From positions 4,836-17,155 of the forward strand of contig FR898470.1 of the NCBI GenBank assembly GCA_000437515.1: a stretch of DNA of 12,320 nt, written 5' to 3'. The notes under the pieces were generated by a model. The model was not told the DNA's origin. It did no database searches and saw nothing but the letters and a program-made list of their open reading frames with translations. Numbering within the stretch: position 1 is the stretch's first letter; each line of letters begins with the position of its first letter. The DNA comes from Acidiphilium sp. CAG:727. GTDB lineage: Bacteria > Bacillota > Clostridia > Christensenellales > Borkfalkiaceae. Below are positions 12,290 to 12,320 of the stretch, piece by piece. The position numbers and the translations under genes were made by a program.

Positions 12290-12320
12290 AATAAAACCTA
12301 AAAGCCCCGCGGCGTAATCG

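Noticed and set aside
12297..12320. A terminator at the right edge
   Set aside because: AAAAGCCCCGCGG could be the first arm of a terminator hairpin, but the window ends before the second arm, so it cannot be supported.

Overview
The window looks like a Clostridia-type Bacillota chromosome. The signs are strong AGGAGG ribosome-binding sites, a lipoprotein-type solute-binding protein, short NagB and NagA proteins of Gram-positive type, and many small intergenic repeats of the GTCATTCTGAG / GTCATCGCGAGCG kind. Codon use is of moderate GC with many GCG, GAC and TAC codons, except in the last gene, which is clearly richer in A+T. An uncultured gut lineage is plausible, but the genus cannot be fixed from sequence alone. 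All genes I accept lie on the + strand.

Region 1 (1-2390) holds amino-sugar catabolism: nagB (glucosamine-6-phosphate deaminase) and nagA (N-acetylglucosamine-6-phosphate deacetylase). Together they turn GlcNAc-6-P into fructose-6-P, acetate and ammonia. nagA is bracketed by two inverted copies of a 65-nt repeat core that match at 64 positions, and a T-tailed hairpin closes the unit.

Region 2 (2391-11200) holds one oligopeptide/dipeptide ABC transporter operon. An AT-rich promoter region and a leader with two adjacent palindromes precede oppA. The order is oppA (lipoprotein), a perfect 24-nt palindrome, oppB, oppC, oppD, oppF, a 67-aa single-span membrane protein, and a terminator-like hairpin. 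Motifs in all five transporter subunits are intact, but several subunits are enlarged. OppC (705 aa) carries about 330 residues of RCC1-like beta-propeller repeats in the loop between its first and second membrane spans, which topology places outside the cell. It also has a charged cytoplasmic extension of about 100 residues. OppF (559 aa) has about 200 mostly helical, coiled-coil-like residues between Walker A and the Q-loop. OppA (723 aa) is long for its family. The set reads as an Opp transporter with an added extracytoplasmic propeller and an added cytoplasmic arm, and this is the most interesting content of the window.

Region 3 (11201-12320) is a repeat-rich intergenic stretch with a mosaic of short repeat modules, a strong 19-bp terminator hairpin and a perfect 20-nt inverted repeat 140 bp apart. 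It is followed by an AT-rich gene for an unrecognised membrane-anchored protein of 157 aa.
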